From Candidatus Cloacimonadota bacterium (GTDB taxonomy: Bacteria > Cloacimonadota > Cloacimonadia > JGIOTU-2), in assembly GCA_023129415.1 (NCBI GenBank), contig JAGMCF010000218.1, positions 1 through 43,513 on the forward strand: a stretch of DNA of 43,513 nucleotides, written 5' to 3'. The position numbers were made by a program, and so were the translations under genes. Shown here in pieces: positions 30,570-39,510 of this stretch; within the stretch, counting starts at the first letter, position 1, and each line of letters starts with the position of its first letter. The notes beneath the pieces are model-generated. The model made no database searches. It was not told where the DNA came from and saw nothing but the letters and a program-made list of their open reading frames with translations.

Positions 30570-31583
30570 TTAAACAACATCGATAATCAATTCTGATACG
30601 TAAGCTGTTTCTCCTCCGTTAACATTTGCTAAATATACAGTAATATCATACAAAATGTCTTGTGATAAATCAGTATCTAAATTTAAAGAAAAAGAATAAT
30701 TTCCAGCGCCAGCACCAAAAGAACAAGAACTTGAATTACTTGCAATATCAACTTTAACAGAACCAGCATCAGACGCAGCAGGTACACAAAAATTAACATT
30801 TACTTGAGTTTCTCCATAATATTTAAATGATGCTCTCGCTTTTGGAACATATACTCCTGGGGCTCCTAGAAAATCACCTGATTTCCATGAACGTTCAGTA
30901 AAATAATCGTTAACTGAATCATCCGCAAGAAATTCTTTCCTAAAAATTTCACGTGCGGGTGTAGTAAATTCCTGCATACCACACAGCAAAAGAAGGCGAC
31001 AATCATTAATACTTCCACTCCCCCCAACTATATCTCCACTAGCATTAACTGGAAAATTTGCTAAACACAAACCGCTACTAGCATCGCCGGGCGTACTATC
31101 TTCAACAATAATATAATAACTATCATATTCTCGAGTGTAATGTAAATCTCCTTTATCATCTGTTTCAGCAATATCTTGTTGAGTAGTATAATAAATATTT
31201 ACATAATAAGTAGTAAGCTCGTCAGGTAATTGGTTATGAGCAATGTTTTCTCTAGTAGGCCATGCTGGATGATAGTAAGGATCACTAGCAACACTACCAC
31301 TTGCAGCAGTATTACTAGGAACATAGATTATTCTTCCATATTTATCAATAGCAGTTCCTGGATTAACAGTAAAATGTTTAGCATCTACATATGCAACTTT
31401 TAATGAAGATTCTGAAAGAGAATCAATTGCTACTCCTGGTTGTTTTATTATAGATGCTAAAGAATCTCTAATAGTTTTAAGCTTTGTATATTCAATATTG
31501 TTGAGATCTTGAGAATACATCCATTGATCATCAAAAAATTTACTTCCAAATCCTCTATAAAGATCTGTAATAGTTAATAACAT
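30570..31583 (-). CDS. Tail-fibre / appendage protein, paralogue 2
   Basis: The 337-residue protein is a mosaic of its two neighbours. Bases 31316-31496, encoding the N-terminal ASIIKQPGVAIDSLSESSLK region, are identical to paralogue 3. Bases 31256-31346, encoding NTAASGSVASDPYYHPAWP, are identical to paralogue 1. The C-terminal beta-rich domain (RASFKYYGETQVNVNFCVPA ... AYVSELIIDVV) differs from both, so receptor or carbohydrate binding may differ. Middle landmarks are HYTREYDSYYIIVEDSTPG and NDCRLLLLCGMQEF. Confidence 0.72.
   Translation of the reverse strand: MLLTITDLYRGFGSKFFDDQWMYSQDLNNIEYTKLKTIRDSLASIIKQPGVAIDSLSESSLKVAYVDAKHFTVNPGTAIDKYGRIIYVPSNTAASGSVASDPYYHPAWPTRENIAHNQLPDELTTYYVNIYYTTQQDIAETDDKGDLHYTREYDSYYIIVEDSTPGDASSGLCLANFPVNASGDIVGGSGSINDCRLLLLCGMQEFTTPAREIFRKEFLADDSVNDYFTERSWKSGDFLGAPGVYVPKARASFKYYGETQVNVNFCVPAASDAGSVKVDIASNSSSCSFGAGAGNYSFSLNLDTDLSQDILYDITVYLANVNGGETAYVSELIIDVV
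31256..31346 (-). repeat. Fibre repeat block A, copy in paralogue 2
   Basis: Identical over 91 bases to 30266-30356. It partly overlaps block B. Confidence 0.92.
31316..31496 (-). repeat. Fibre repeat block B, copy in paralogue 2 (partner 32378-32558)
   Basis: These 181 bases are identical to 32378-32558 in paralogue 3 by direct reading. The two genes differ on both sides of the block, which fits gene conversion. Confidence 0.92.
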
Positions 31584-31592
31584 TTTCCCTCC

Positions 31593-32636
31593 TTAACTTA
31601 CATCAATAACAAGATCTCTTACATAAACAGTTCCTGTTCCAGTATAATTTCTCATATTAATTTGAATATAATATGTATTGTTTGGTGTCAATCCAGATAC
31701 ATCTAAAACTAAATCACATATTTTCGAATTAGTAGTAATATGATAAGAACCAGATGCTCCCAAAACACTACCACATGAATAAACATAAGCATAAAGATAT
31801 GCATTAGCTGATGGATATGAATAACTTGGAACACAAAATCTAAAATTCATTGCCTCTGAACCTGAACGATGTTGATACGTTACATCTGCTTTTATTTGAC
31901 TATAAGCAGTAGTAGTTGCTGCCCAATAATTATTAGCAGCTTCTGAATTCGCTAAATTATCCGCTATACGAGATAACGTAAAAACTCTTCGAGAACTTGG
32001 TACAGAACCAATACCTGCGGCTTCTGACAATACTTCTAAAAGAGGACGCAAATCAGTAATTGCTCCAAAACGAATATTACCATCAGTATTAACTTCAAAA
32101 CTACCTAAACATATCCCCATACTTCCTGAACCGGAACTCCCAGAAGCTCCTGCTTGAAAATCTTCACATGCAATATAATAACTATCATATATACGAGTAT
32201 AATGAGATTCAGCTTCGTCATCAGACTCTATAATATCTTGTTGCGTATTATAATAAATATTTACATAATATCTTGTAGAAACATTTGGTATTTTTCCATG
32301 AGCAATGGTTTCTCTACTTGGCCATGCAAGATGATAATAGGGGTCATCAATAATACTTCCCTCCGCAGATATATCATTAGGAACATAGATTATTCTTCCA
32401 TATTTATCAATAGCAGTTCCTGGATTAACAGTAAAATGTTTAGCATCTACATATGCAACTTTTAATGAAGATTCTGAAAGAGAATCAATTGCTACTCCTG
32501 GTTGTTTTATTATAGATGCTAAAGAATCTCTAATAGTTTTAAGCTTTGTATATTCAATGTTATCAAGATCTCTATGAATATAATTAACATATTGATCATC
32601 AAAAAATAAACTACCAACACCATCATAAATTGACAT
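31593..32636 (-). CDS. Tail-fibre / appendage protein, paralogue 3
   Basis: The 347-residue protein is the first of the three in reading order. It starts MSIYDGVGSLFFDDQYVNYI, a start also seen in paralogue 1 (MIYDGLRSIFFGDQ), then DLDNIEYTKLKTIRDSLASI. The C-terminal domain (ADVTYQHRSGSEAMNFRFCV ... VYVRDLVIDVS) is a diverged version of the same beta-sandwich-like fold. It lies 12 bases after the gpI-like gene, which supports a tail-tip role. Whether all three assemble on one particle cannot be read. Confidence 0.72.
   Translation of the reverse strand: MSIYDGVGSLFFDDQYVNYIHRDLDNIEYTKLKTIRDSLASIIKQPGVAIDSLSESSLKVAYVDAKHFTVNPGTAIDKYGRIIYVPNDISAEGSIIDDPYYHLAWPSRETIAHGKIPNVSTRYYVNIYYNTQQDIIESDDEAESHYTRIYDSYYIACEDFQAGASGSSGSGSMGICLGSFEVNTDGNIRFGAITDLRPLLEVLSEAAGIGSVPSSRRVFTLSRIADNLANSEAANNYWAATTTAYSQIKADVTYQHRSGSEAMNFRFCVPSYSYPSANAYLYAYVYSCGSVLGASGSYHITTNSKICDLVLDVSGLTPNNTYYIQINMRNYTGTGTVYVRDLVIDVS
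32378..32558 (-). repeat. Fibre repeat block B, copy in paralogue 3
   Basis: Identical over 181 bases to 31316-31496. Confidence 0.92.
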
Positions 32637-32648
32637 TTTTAACTCCTC

Positions 32649-34037
32649 TTAAAAAATAGAAGTATAATATGGATTTGAAGAACCACTTTCATATGCTTTC
32701 ATCGAAAATTGATGCAATGCAAAACTACTAGAAAACCAAGTAAATACATGAACTCTGTATTGATAATATCTTTCAACATTACTTTTATATATAGATTCCC
32801 CTGCTTCTACTTCATCCCAACTACCTACTAGTGGTAAAGCATTACCTGATCTTGCTTCTACAAGAATTCTACAATCACGTATTAAATGAGGAACCCAATC
32901 ATAAGCCCAATCATAATTACCATATATTAAACCAGATTCATCCAAATCTAACACAGGACTTGTATAAATATTATTAACAATGGCCCCACTTGATTTTACA
33001 AAACCATTCGTACCTGGAACTACCACACTAGTAGTTGAACCACTAAATGAAGAATCGATTGTTGGAACTAAATTAGTAACTGCTCCAAGACTTACATCAA
33101 ATACATTAGGATCATAACTCAAATAAGGAAAAGATCCACTTGATCCAGAACTAAGTTGATCTGTTGTTGTTTGTGCAACATAATAGTTCTCATAATATAT
33201 TCTTAAATCAACGTGTGCAGGTTTTGTATCTATCAAAGCTTTTTCAATAGCCTCTTGACGATCTTCCTGAGGAGTAGGCAACCAAATAATAATATCAGCA
33301 GCAAATTTTTCTTCATATCTATCATACAACCTAGTATTCGTCCCTAACTTACTAAAAGTAAGGGTATAAGAGCCACTTATAGAAAAACTATGCGGTGGTG
33401 AAGTAATTGGATAATAAACTAACAAATTATCCCACCATTTATCATCGTAATAATTTGTAAGAATCTGACTTAAATCTGCAGAGCCGCTCTCTAAAAGTAA
33501 TGCACCATTCCATTCATTTTTCATCCATTCCTTATCAGTATCTGTAATATAATATGGATTTGTACTTGAATCTGAAATAGTTCCTGTATCAGTTTTTAAC
33601 TTCCATCTTGGTAGTAAATAATATTCTCTTATATCAGGTGTTATTAAAGTAAAAGCATGTCCTACTCTCTTTATTGCATTTATAGTTCCACCGGTCATAG
33701 CAGCTTGCATTAAAAAATCTATATTTTTACGATAGCTAGAAATAGAACCAGAACCATTACTTGTAAGAGTTACATACAAATCTTCATCAACATTCTGATA
33801 AAAATATTTACTTTGTCCAAAATATGTCCCAAAATTATCATAAAGTTTTCGAGTAGATGCTGTGTCAATACTTAAATTTTCATGTATTTCTTCAAGATGA
33901 ACACTACCAGATGCAAGTTCGCCTGCATATATTTGCAACACATAATATAAATGAGTATCGTCTGAATAATATACAGTATAATATTTCGTTACAAAATTAC
34001 GTAATTTTCTAATAAAAGTACCAAATGAAGTAGCCAT
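32649..34037 (-). CDS. Baseplate protein, gpI-like (tail protein I)
   Basis: The 462-residue protein begins ATSFGTFIRKLRNFVTKYYT and has a helical N-half with HLEEIHENLSIDTASTRKLY. The typical gpI end motif is EKALIDTKPAHVDLRIYYEN (around residue 265-285), in which the K-P-A-H-x-x-x-R part is found in P2-like tail protein I and related wedge proteins. About 180 extra residues follow, rich in Ser, Gly and Tyr, and probably form an added outer domain. It lies directly after the gpJ-like gene and before the fibre genes, which is the P2/Mu order. gpI closes the baseplate wedge and links it to fibres. Confidence 0.75.
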   Translation of the reverse strand: MATSFGTFIRKLRNFVTKYYTVYYSDDTHLYYVLQIYAGELASGSVHLEEIHENLSIDTASTRKLYDNFGTYFGQSKYFYQNVDEDLYVTLTSNGSGSISSYRKNIDFLMQAAMTGGTINAIKRVGHAFTLITPDIREYYLLPRWKLKTDTGTISDSSTNPYYITDTDKEWMKNEWNGALLLESGSADLSQILTNYYDDKWWDNLLVYYPITSPPHSFSISGSYTLTFSKLGTNTRLYDRYEEKFAADIIIWLPTPQEDRQEAIEKALIDTKPAHVDLRIYYENYYVAQTTTDQLSSGSSGSFPYLSYDPNVFDVSLGAVTNLVPTIDSSFSGSTTSVVVPGTNGFVKSSGAIVNNIYTSPVLDLDESGLIYGNYDWAYDWVPHLIRDCRILVEARSGNALPLVGSWDEVEAGESIYKSNVERYYQYRVHVFTWFSSSFALHQFSMKAYESGSSNPYYTSIF

Positions 34038-34047
34038 TAAATACTCC

Positions 34048-35460
34048 TTAACTTTTTACAATAACAGTAATTGTCCCACTTGTGGCATATGAATCCCAAG
34101 GAATTTCTAAATTTCCATCTGAATCTTGCGTGATATCTCCTGTAGCACTATTTTCTTCAAACTTTGTAAGTGGAACTAAAACATCATCTACCCCTTCTAT
34201 TGCAGCAATTACAGCAATAATATCAGATTGTTGTACCTCCTGTCCTATTAAATAACCAGACAAAGCATTTGCTATTGCTGTTTCAACATTTGTAATTACT
34301 TCAGTAATATCATATCCTGCAAATAATTCAATAGTAGCAGTAACATCTATCCAACGAACTTTTGCTTCTTTAATCAAAACATCAGCACAAACAATTTTTG
34401 CGCTATCACCATCAATAGCTGCTTGTAAAGTTGGGATCAAAGAATTATAAGTATATATTATAGTAATAGTTTCACCATCAGTAAGGGTTGGAAAAAAGTA
34501 AAATTTATCATTGCCTCGAACAGAACCTCCATAAAAACCAGTATCTTTAACAACAGTATAATCCGTACCTTCAACCAAATTACCAGTAACACTCCCAATA
34601 GCAGAAAAACTTCCACTTGTAGTAAAAAGGTGAACAGGTTGATAACCAAATGTATGATATGAAGAACCATCATTATAGGTAAATTCATTAATTGCTTGAG
34701 CAGATACCCCACCTCTTATCAAAACATCAACAGCACCTACAGATGATCTTTGAGAATGTTCATCTCCAGGACCAATAACTAAAGCGTCTATTACATTTTC
34801 ATTTTCCATTACTTGTCCATAATATCCCGCTTTTGTTCCAACGTTATTTCCCAAAAGAACACTTTTTATTCTACGCGTTAATGAATCAATTGTTTCCTGA
34901 TCTTCTCCAGTTGTAATTGTGGCCTCATTAAAACATCCAGAAACATTTTCAATAGCTGTAATCATTACATTTATAGCTTCTGCATCAACATTAGCTTGAG
35001 ATCCACCTACTTGTGCTCTAATAGGAGCAATAGCTTCCCATTGCCCCCTATCTGGATTAAAACTTCCTGGATCTGAAATCACAACTGTCTGTAAAGTAAC
35101 AAATTGTTGTGCTCCTACTTCAGCACCAGGTTTACTACTTACAATAGTTCCTGCAGGAATAGTAGCAGTAGTTCCAGAACGATTATAAAAAGTCACTGTT
35201 CCAGTTGCTCGAACAGCTGCTTTTCTCACAAGTTGAAGATTCTCTGCAAGTTTTACTAAATCATCAACAGATGCTAAATCAGGAGATTGTGCTTTTGAAA
35301 TTACATCTGCTTCCGCATAAAAATTATCTAATTCATTTGCAACCGGATCAATTATAACATCTCTTGTGAAAGTTCCTTCTTTTGTATCAACACTTGGATG
35401 TAATCTTTTCAAAAAGTTAATCATACTCTGAACTATATTCGAAAAACTTTTACGCGCCAT
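34048..35460 (-). CDS. Baseplate J-like protein (gpJ family)
   Basis: The 470-residue protein starts with a helix region and GTFTRDVIIDPVANELDNFY (23-42), the conserved start of baseplate J-like proteins. NLQLVRKAAVRATGTVTFYN and ATIPAGTIVSSKPG then match the middle strand region. ETIDSLTRRIKSVLLGNNVG (about 186-205) and the C-terminal GYLIGQEVQQSDIIAVIAAI also fit. The protein forms the wedge ring that joins hub and fibres in contractile tails. Length is close to P2 or Mu type proteins, with a somewhat longer middle domain. AAGGAG precedes the start. Confidence 0.92.
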   Translation of the reverse strand: MARKSFSNIVQSMINFLKRLHPSVDTKEGTFTRDVIIDPVANELDNFYAEADVISKAQSPDLASVDDLVKLAENLQLVRKAAVRATGTVTFYNRSGTTATIPAGTIVSSKPGAEVGAQQFVTLQTVVISDPGSFNPDRGQWEAIAPIRAQVGGSQANVDAEAINVMITAIENVSGCFNEATITTGEDQETIDSLTRRIKSVLLGNNVGTKAGYYGQVMENENVIDALVIGPGDEHSQRSSVGAVDVLIRGGVSAQAINEFTYNDGSSYHTFGYQPVHLFTTSGSFSAIGSVTGNLVEGTDYTVVKDTGFYGGSVRGNDKFYFFPTLTDGETITIIYTYNSLIPTLQAAIDGDSAKIVCADVLIKEAKVRWIDVTATIELFAGYDITEVITNVETAIANALSGYLIGQEVQQSDIIAVIAAIEGVDDVLVPLTKFEENSATGDITQDSDGNLEIPWDSYATSGTITVIVKS

Positions 35461-35476
35461 AATATTTCACTCCTTT

Positions 35477-36766
35477 TTATAACGTAACACTTCCTTGTAA
35501 TATCGCAGTCATTCCTTCTACAGTTTGTACGGTTACTTTAAAACCTAATTGTGTAGGATTATTTTCAATTTCATATATTTCAATTTTCGATATTTTATCA
35601 ATTAATTCTTTTAAAGAAAATCTATAACCTTTTTCAATTCCATCTCTTTGTAAATAACGTAAACGTAAAACAGCATCTATAATAGATTGTTTCAATCTCG
35701 CTTCGCGGAAATTTTTAGATTGTACCATCCCTATACTATCAGATACATAAGATCCATATTCATCGTGAAAAAAGTTTCCACCTTTAGATGTTAATGTAAT
35801 TTTTACTAATTCCTGTAAAAGTTTTTCTATCTCACTCACAATTAAAACATCTCCTCTTGGACTAAATTTTATATCAAAATAATAACCTTTTCCTAAACAC
35901 CGAGGACAATTATTTAAAGTATATTTACCACTAGGTAAATTATGATCACAAGTATGCTTTAATTTAACATCAAGTAATGTTATTTTAGATTCATCCTTTG
36001 TTTTCAAACTAAAAGATGTATACGTAGGCACAGATTCAAACGAAAATGGATCAGATGATGTTGCTGGAATTATATAAGCATCTGAAGTAATTAATTGTTG
36101 ATTTTCTCCAACTACATTTGCATCAGATAATATAGTTTGTTGAACAGAACCTTCTACATTAGCATCAGATAGTATAGTTTGTTGAAATGTTTCAAAGAAA
36201 ATATATGCATCAGATAATATAGTTTGTTGAGTAGTTCCTTTTATATGAGCGTCTGATAATATAGTCTGTTGTTCTATATATCCCCAAGCTTCAACTTCTC
36301 CAAGTTTAAGCTGCTCTCCACCAGCAGTAGCAAGCCCATCATCATTAGAATAAAGCTTCCAATATCTTGCAGTAGTTGGAGTCGATAAAGTACAAATAAT
36401 TCGGTGATGATCACCTTCATTCGTCCTTGTTACTGGGTTCCAATTTTCAATAGCTGTCCAACTAATATTATCATTACTTTTATAAATGGTTAATTGATTA
36501 TTATGACCAAGCCAACCTATACCATCTCCAACAGATACGTCATACAATCGCATCTCTATAACTTCTCTTACAACACCTAAATCTACTCCAACTGCCCATT
36601 TACTAGCTCTATAATCATCCCCACCATCTTTATCCCAAGCTTTATCAGTCACAACACCATTTATAAATGCATTTCCAATGTTACCATTAGAATTTAATGT
36701 ACTACCTGATGGATTAGCAGAGTCATCATCTATATATAAACCTTCAATAGGCGTTAATTTTCCCAT
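35477..36766 (-). CDS. gp25/gpW-like baseplate wedge protein fused to an F5/8-type carbohydrate-binding domain
   Basis: The 429-residue protein is modular. Residues about 5-163 look like a discoidin (F5/8 type C) domain: WAVGVDLGVVREVIEMRLYD, LTIYKSNDNISWTAIENW, then TARYWKLYSNDDG. Residues 166-233 hold five repeats of QQTILSDA-x-[IV]. Residues 271-290 hold a possible zinc knuckle, with Cys273 and His275 plus CPRC at 287-290. Residues 291-429 match the gp25-like wedge core (GKGYYFDIKF ... IIDAVLRLRYLQRDG ... LKELIDKISKIEIYEI). gp25 proteins form the baseplate ring with gpJ, which is the next gene. The core and the knuckle are shared with 36774-38321, which has a different front domain. Confidence 0.82.
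   Translation of the reverse strand: MGKLTPIEGLYIDDDSANPSGSTLNSNGNIGNAFINGVVTDKAWDKDGGDDYRASKWAVGVDLGVVREVIEMRLYDVSVGDGIGWLGHNNQLTIYKSNDNISWTAIENWNPVTRTNEGDHHRIICTLSTPTTARYWKLYSNDDGLATAGGEQLKLGEVEAWGYIEQQTILSDAHIKGTTQQTILSDAYIFFETFQQTILSDANVEGSVQQTILSDANVVGENQQLITSDAYIIPATSSDPFSFESVPTYTSFSLKTKDESKITLLDVKLKHTCDHNLPSGKYTLNNCPRCLGKGYYFDIKFSPRGDVLIVSEIEKLLQELVKITLTSKGGNFFHDEYGSYVSDSIGMVQSKNFREARLKQSIIDAVLRLRYLQRDGIEKGYRFSLKELIDKISKIEIYEIENNPTQLGFKVTVQTVEGMTAILQGSVTL
36068..36271 (-). repeat. Five QQTILSDA-type repeats in the wedge protein
   Basis: Five units of about 14-15 residues, each starting QQ[TL]I[LT]SDA, link the discoidin-like and gp25-like parts. The DNA repeats CAGATAATATAGTTTGTTGA with small changes. 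It may be a length-variable stalk. Confidence 0.88.
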
Positions 36767-36773
36767 TTTACCT

Positions 36774-38321
36774 CTACACCAATATTTTTCCAGTAATTTC
36801 TAATTCTTTTCCTTCAACCGTAACCACATAAACAGCAAAATTTAATTCTGTAGCCGAAAGTTCTGTAATTTCTATTTTATCAATCTTGTCAATTAATTCT
36901 TTAGGGGAAAAATTTCCATTCTGCACACCTTTATTAGCTTCAGCTTTTTGATATTTCATTAAATTGTAAACGGCATCAACTAAATCAGATTTAATTATTG
37001 CTTTTAATTCATCTACACCTACTTGACCTACACGTTTTTTAAGTCCTGCACCATATTCAGGATGAAATGGATTATATTCTGTTAAAGTAATTTTCTCTAA
37101 TTCTTGTTGTAATTTTGTTTCATCCCACACTTGAGGAACTAATCCACCAGCATCAAATTTTATATCATAATAATAGCCTTTTCCTAAACATCTAGGACAA
37201 GTATATAAAGTATATTGGATTCCACTAAGATAATGTGTACAAGGCCATTTCAATTGAGGTTCTCTATAAGGAGTATTTCGTATTAAAATTGGCCCTTTAC
37301 GTGAAGGTTCAAATTCAAAATTGTCTTCTGAAGTAGCAGGCCACCATTCATCGCATCCAATATCATATGCAAAACTATTTGGTCTTGGCTCATTATCAAT
37401 ATCTCTATTTAATCCATAAGCAATTCCTACATCAATACAAGGTGAATTCTCTTCTAAATGATATCCATCATCTTTAAAATTAGGATTTATTTCTATTGAA
37501 TTTTGGTTCTCATTAGACCAATCAAAATCTACACCATTTTGCCATTCTTGGATAGTATGATAATAATTCCCTTGTGAATAAACAATTGCAGCTCCATTAG
37601 GTACATAATAATCATTATAATCTATATCAATTGTGCTCTCGTCAATATCAACGCCTCCAAAGCTTATCATCGCATAATTTGAATTACTATCAGTTGCTTT
37701 AAAAATACAATTTTTAATTTTAATAATAAAATCTACCCCACCCTCGCCTCCAAAATAATGACAACCTGAAGAATTTAACAAATCACAAGTAAAGGTACAA
37801 CTTTTTACATAAATACGTCCACTTCTACTCCTAACTTCTCCATGAAACCAACAAGTATTAAGTGTTACAAAACCTTTAGCTACAGCTCCACAACCATACA
37901 CAATTGTTCTTTGACTTTGATTTTCTACTACTAAATGCTCAATAGTTTGAGTTTCTTTTCCAGGACCAACAGCAAACATACTTCCTATTATATTTTCATT
38001 CGCTACATATCCAACTGTCCAAATCCACCTCACAGTAATAAATGTATCTTCACTATTATTATATCCTATTAAATTAAGGAAGAGCATCTTCACCCAACCA
38101 CTATCCCCAGTCAAAGATCCATCATAATCTCCTATAACAGTTAAATTACGTTTTCCACTACTTAAACTTTCTTCTGTATAATCTCCTCCGCCAATAATAA
38201 GAGTATCTCCATGATTTAAAGTATCATTAGCTTTAGAAAGAGTAGCCCAAGCTGTGTCCTTTGACAGTCCATCGTTTCCATCATTCCCATTTGGAGGTTT
38301 TCTTATATAATAAGTAGTCAT
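36774..38321 (-). CDS. gp25/gpW-like baseplate wedge protein fused to a right-handed beta-helix domain
   Basis: This 515-residue protein has the same C-terminal part as the gene at 35477-36766 but a different front. Residues 1-330 start TTYYIRKPPNGNDGNDGLSK, continue with DTLIIGGGDYTEESL, and end SPCIDVGIAYGLNRDIDNEP then FAYDIGCDE. These are hallmarks of the start and end of a parallel beta-helix domain seen in pectate-lyase-like and adhesin proteins. A zinc-like knuckle follows (Cys361, His363, CPRC 375-378). The gp25-like core (about 379-515) holds GKGYYYDIKFDAGG and LIDKIDKIEITELSA. The beta-helix probably binds or cuts polysaccharide; catalytic residues are not clear. It is followed after 7 bases by its paralogue. 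Confidence 0.82.
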   Translation of the reverse strand: MTTYYIRKPPNGNDGNDGLSKDTAWATLSKANDTLNHGDTLIIGGGDYTEESLSSGKRNLTVIGDYDGSLTGDSGWVKMLFLNLIGYNNSEDTFITVRWIWTVGYVANENIIGSMFAVGPGKETQTIEHLVVENQSQRTIVYGCGAVAKGFVTLNTCWFHGEVRSRSGRIYVKSCTFTCDLLNSSGCHYFGGEGGVDFIIKIKNCIFKATDSNSNYAMISFGGVDIDESTIDIDYNDYYVPNGAAIVYSQGNYYHTIQEWQNGVDFDWSNENQNSIEINPNFKDDGYHLEENSPCIDVGIAYGLNRDIDNEPRPNSFAYDIGCDEWWPATSEDNFEFEPSRKGPILIRNTPYREPQLKWPCTHYLSGIQYTLYTCPRCLGKGYYYDIKFDAGGLVPQVWDETKLQQELEKITLTEYNPFHPEYGAGLKKRVGQVGVDELKAIIKSDLVDAVYNLMKYQKAEANKGVQNGNFSPKELIDKIDKIEITELSATELNFAVYVVTVEGKELEITGKILV

Positions 38322-38325
38322 ATTT

Positions 38326-38844
38326 TTACATCAAATTTAATAAGTTTATCCAAAGATCAATTTTTTCAAGCCTATTATTCAACTGATCCCTGGCCCTCGT
38401 AGCAATATCCAACGCAGCATTTGCACTTTGCAGTCGATAATTTATCTCTTGCAAAATATTTTCCACATCACTAAAACCTTCAATTCGCAATCCAGGAACA
38501 CCGGCGCCTTTAACCATACTTTGCAACAACTTTTGAAGTTCAGGACAATTCTGTACTATATCTCCGAAGTGGGTTACATTAATTATATTTTTTACTGAAT
38601 TTAATTTTCTACTAACTACAGAAAATAAATCATTAAACTTATCAGAAAGCATATTATTTCGTTGTATTTGGAAAGCTAATTTATTTATCTTTAATTCCAA
38701 CAAACTTCTTTGTTGCTGCAAAAAAGTTTTCAATGCAGTCCTAGCGGGATGCGTTAAAGCTAAAAGGGATGTAATAAAACAAGTAGAGAATCCAGTTTTT
38801 TTATAAAGTTCATCAATTAAATCTTGAGTTAAAGAATCAATCAT
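38326..38844 (-). CDS. Coiled-coil protein in the baseplate block
   Basis: I do not recognise this 172-residue protein. It is mostly helical, with heptad-like stretches (LKTFLQQQRSLLELKINKLA and LQEINYRLQSANAALDIATR) and no membrane segment. Two Cys residues (C22 and about C100) are isolated. It lies between the homing endonuclease and the first gp25-like gene, close to where P2-like phages have small chaperones or spike-linked proteins. A structural role is inferred from place only. Confidence 0.6.
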   Translation of the reverse strand: MIDSLTQDLIDELYKKTGFSTCFITSLLALTHPARTALKTFLQQQRSLLELKINKLAFQIQRNNMLSDKFNDLFSVVSRKLNSVKNIINVTHFGDIVQNCPELQKLLQSMVKGAGVPGLRIEGFSDVENILQEINYRLQSANAALDIATRARDQLNNRLEKIDLWINLLNLM

Positions 38845-38850
38845 TTTAAA

Positions 38851-39498
38851 TTACCTCTTATTTCCTAATTTATTTTCAATTTCTTTTAAATCTTTTATAA
38901 CAACCAATTTTAAATCTTTATATCCATATTCGTTCAATAATTTTCTTCTTTTTGTATAATATTGTTTTGCAGTTCTTTTATCTAACCCAAAATTACATGG
39001 ATGATATTCTAAAACAATTTTATCATTTATTAAAAAATCAAATCTTTTTTCAAAATTATGTTTAACTTTAAATCCTAATTTTTTCAATTTTATATAACAA
39101 TCTCTTTCTTGTAAAGAAGGAAAAAATTCATTATTGTAATAACAATTAGTACCATGACCATTTTTTAGTGATCGTTGAATAGCTTCTGGAGTATGTTTTG
39201 CTTTACTAATTTTGAACGCTTCACTTTTTGTTCTTAATTTATAACCATTTCTTTTAATAATAAAACCAATAGTCGAAAAAACACAACCCCATCTTTTAGC
39301 TAAAATATAAGTATTTGGTTTTTTTTCAGAAAAATATTCATTGCAAATTTGTAATTCTTGTTTTTTTGTAAAAATTTTAACAGCCTCACCTATTTTCTTT
39401 CTATGCTCTTCAGATTGAGGTCCTAATTTTTTACCTTTATTTGCAATACCTATTTTTCTTTTATGTTCTTCAGTTTGTTTATACCCTTTTATAAACAT
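38851..39498 (-). mobile_element. Free-standing homing endonuclease (NUMOD3 plus Vsr-like PD-(D/E)xK nuclease)
   Basis: The 215-residue protein begins with two NUMOD3-type DNA-binding units (about 5-20 GYKQTEEHKRKIGIAN and 26-41 GPQSEEHRKKIGEAVK). A helix-turn-helix region (about 60-95) follows, then a C-terminal domain like very short patch repair nucleases. That domain includes SLQERDCYIKLKKLGFKVKH (128-147), RFDFLIND with Asp154, and VLEYHP with Glu164 and His166, which fits the PD-(D/E)xK core. Such genes copy themselves into intact sites in related phages. It stands between the spike and coiled-coil genes, with 6- and 12-base spacers, and does not interrupt an obvious gene. No intron or intein borders are visible. 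Confidence 0.87.
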
Positions 39499-39510
39499 AT
39501 GTTTTTCCTA

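Noticed and set aside
32154-32465. Plus-strand open frame inside fibre paralogue 3
   Set aside because: Low-complexity Ile/Ser/Asn product, no ribosome site, opposite to all real genes.
36068-36271. Short regular repeats considered as a CRISPR array
   Set aside because: Units are in frame, have no unique spacers of constant length and code for QQTILSDA repeats.
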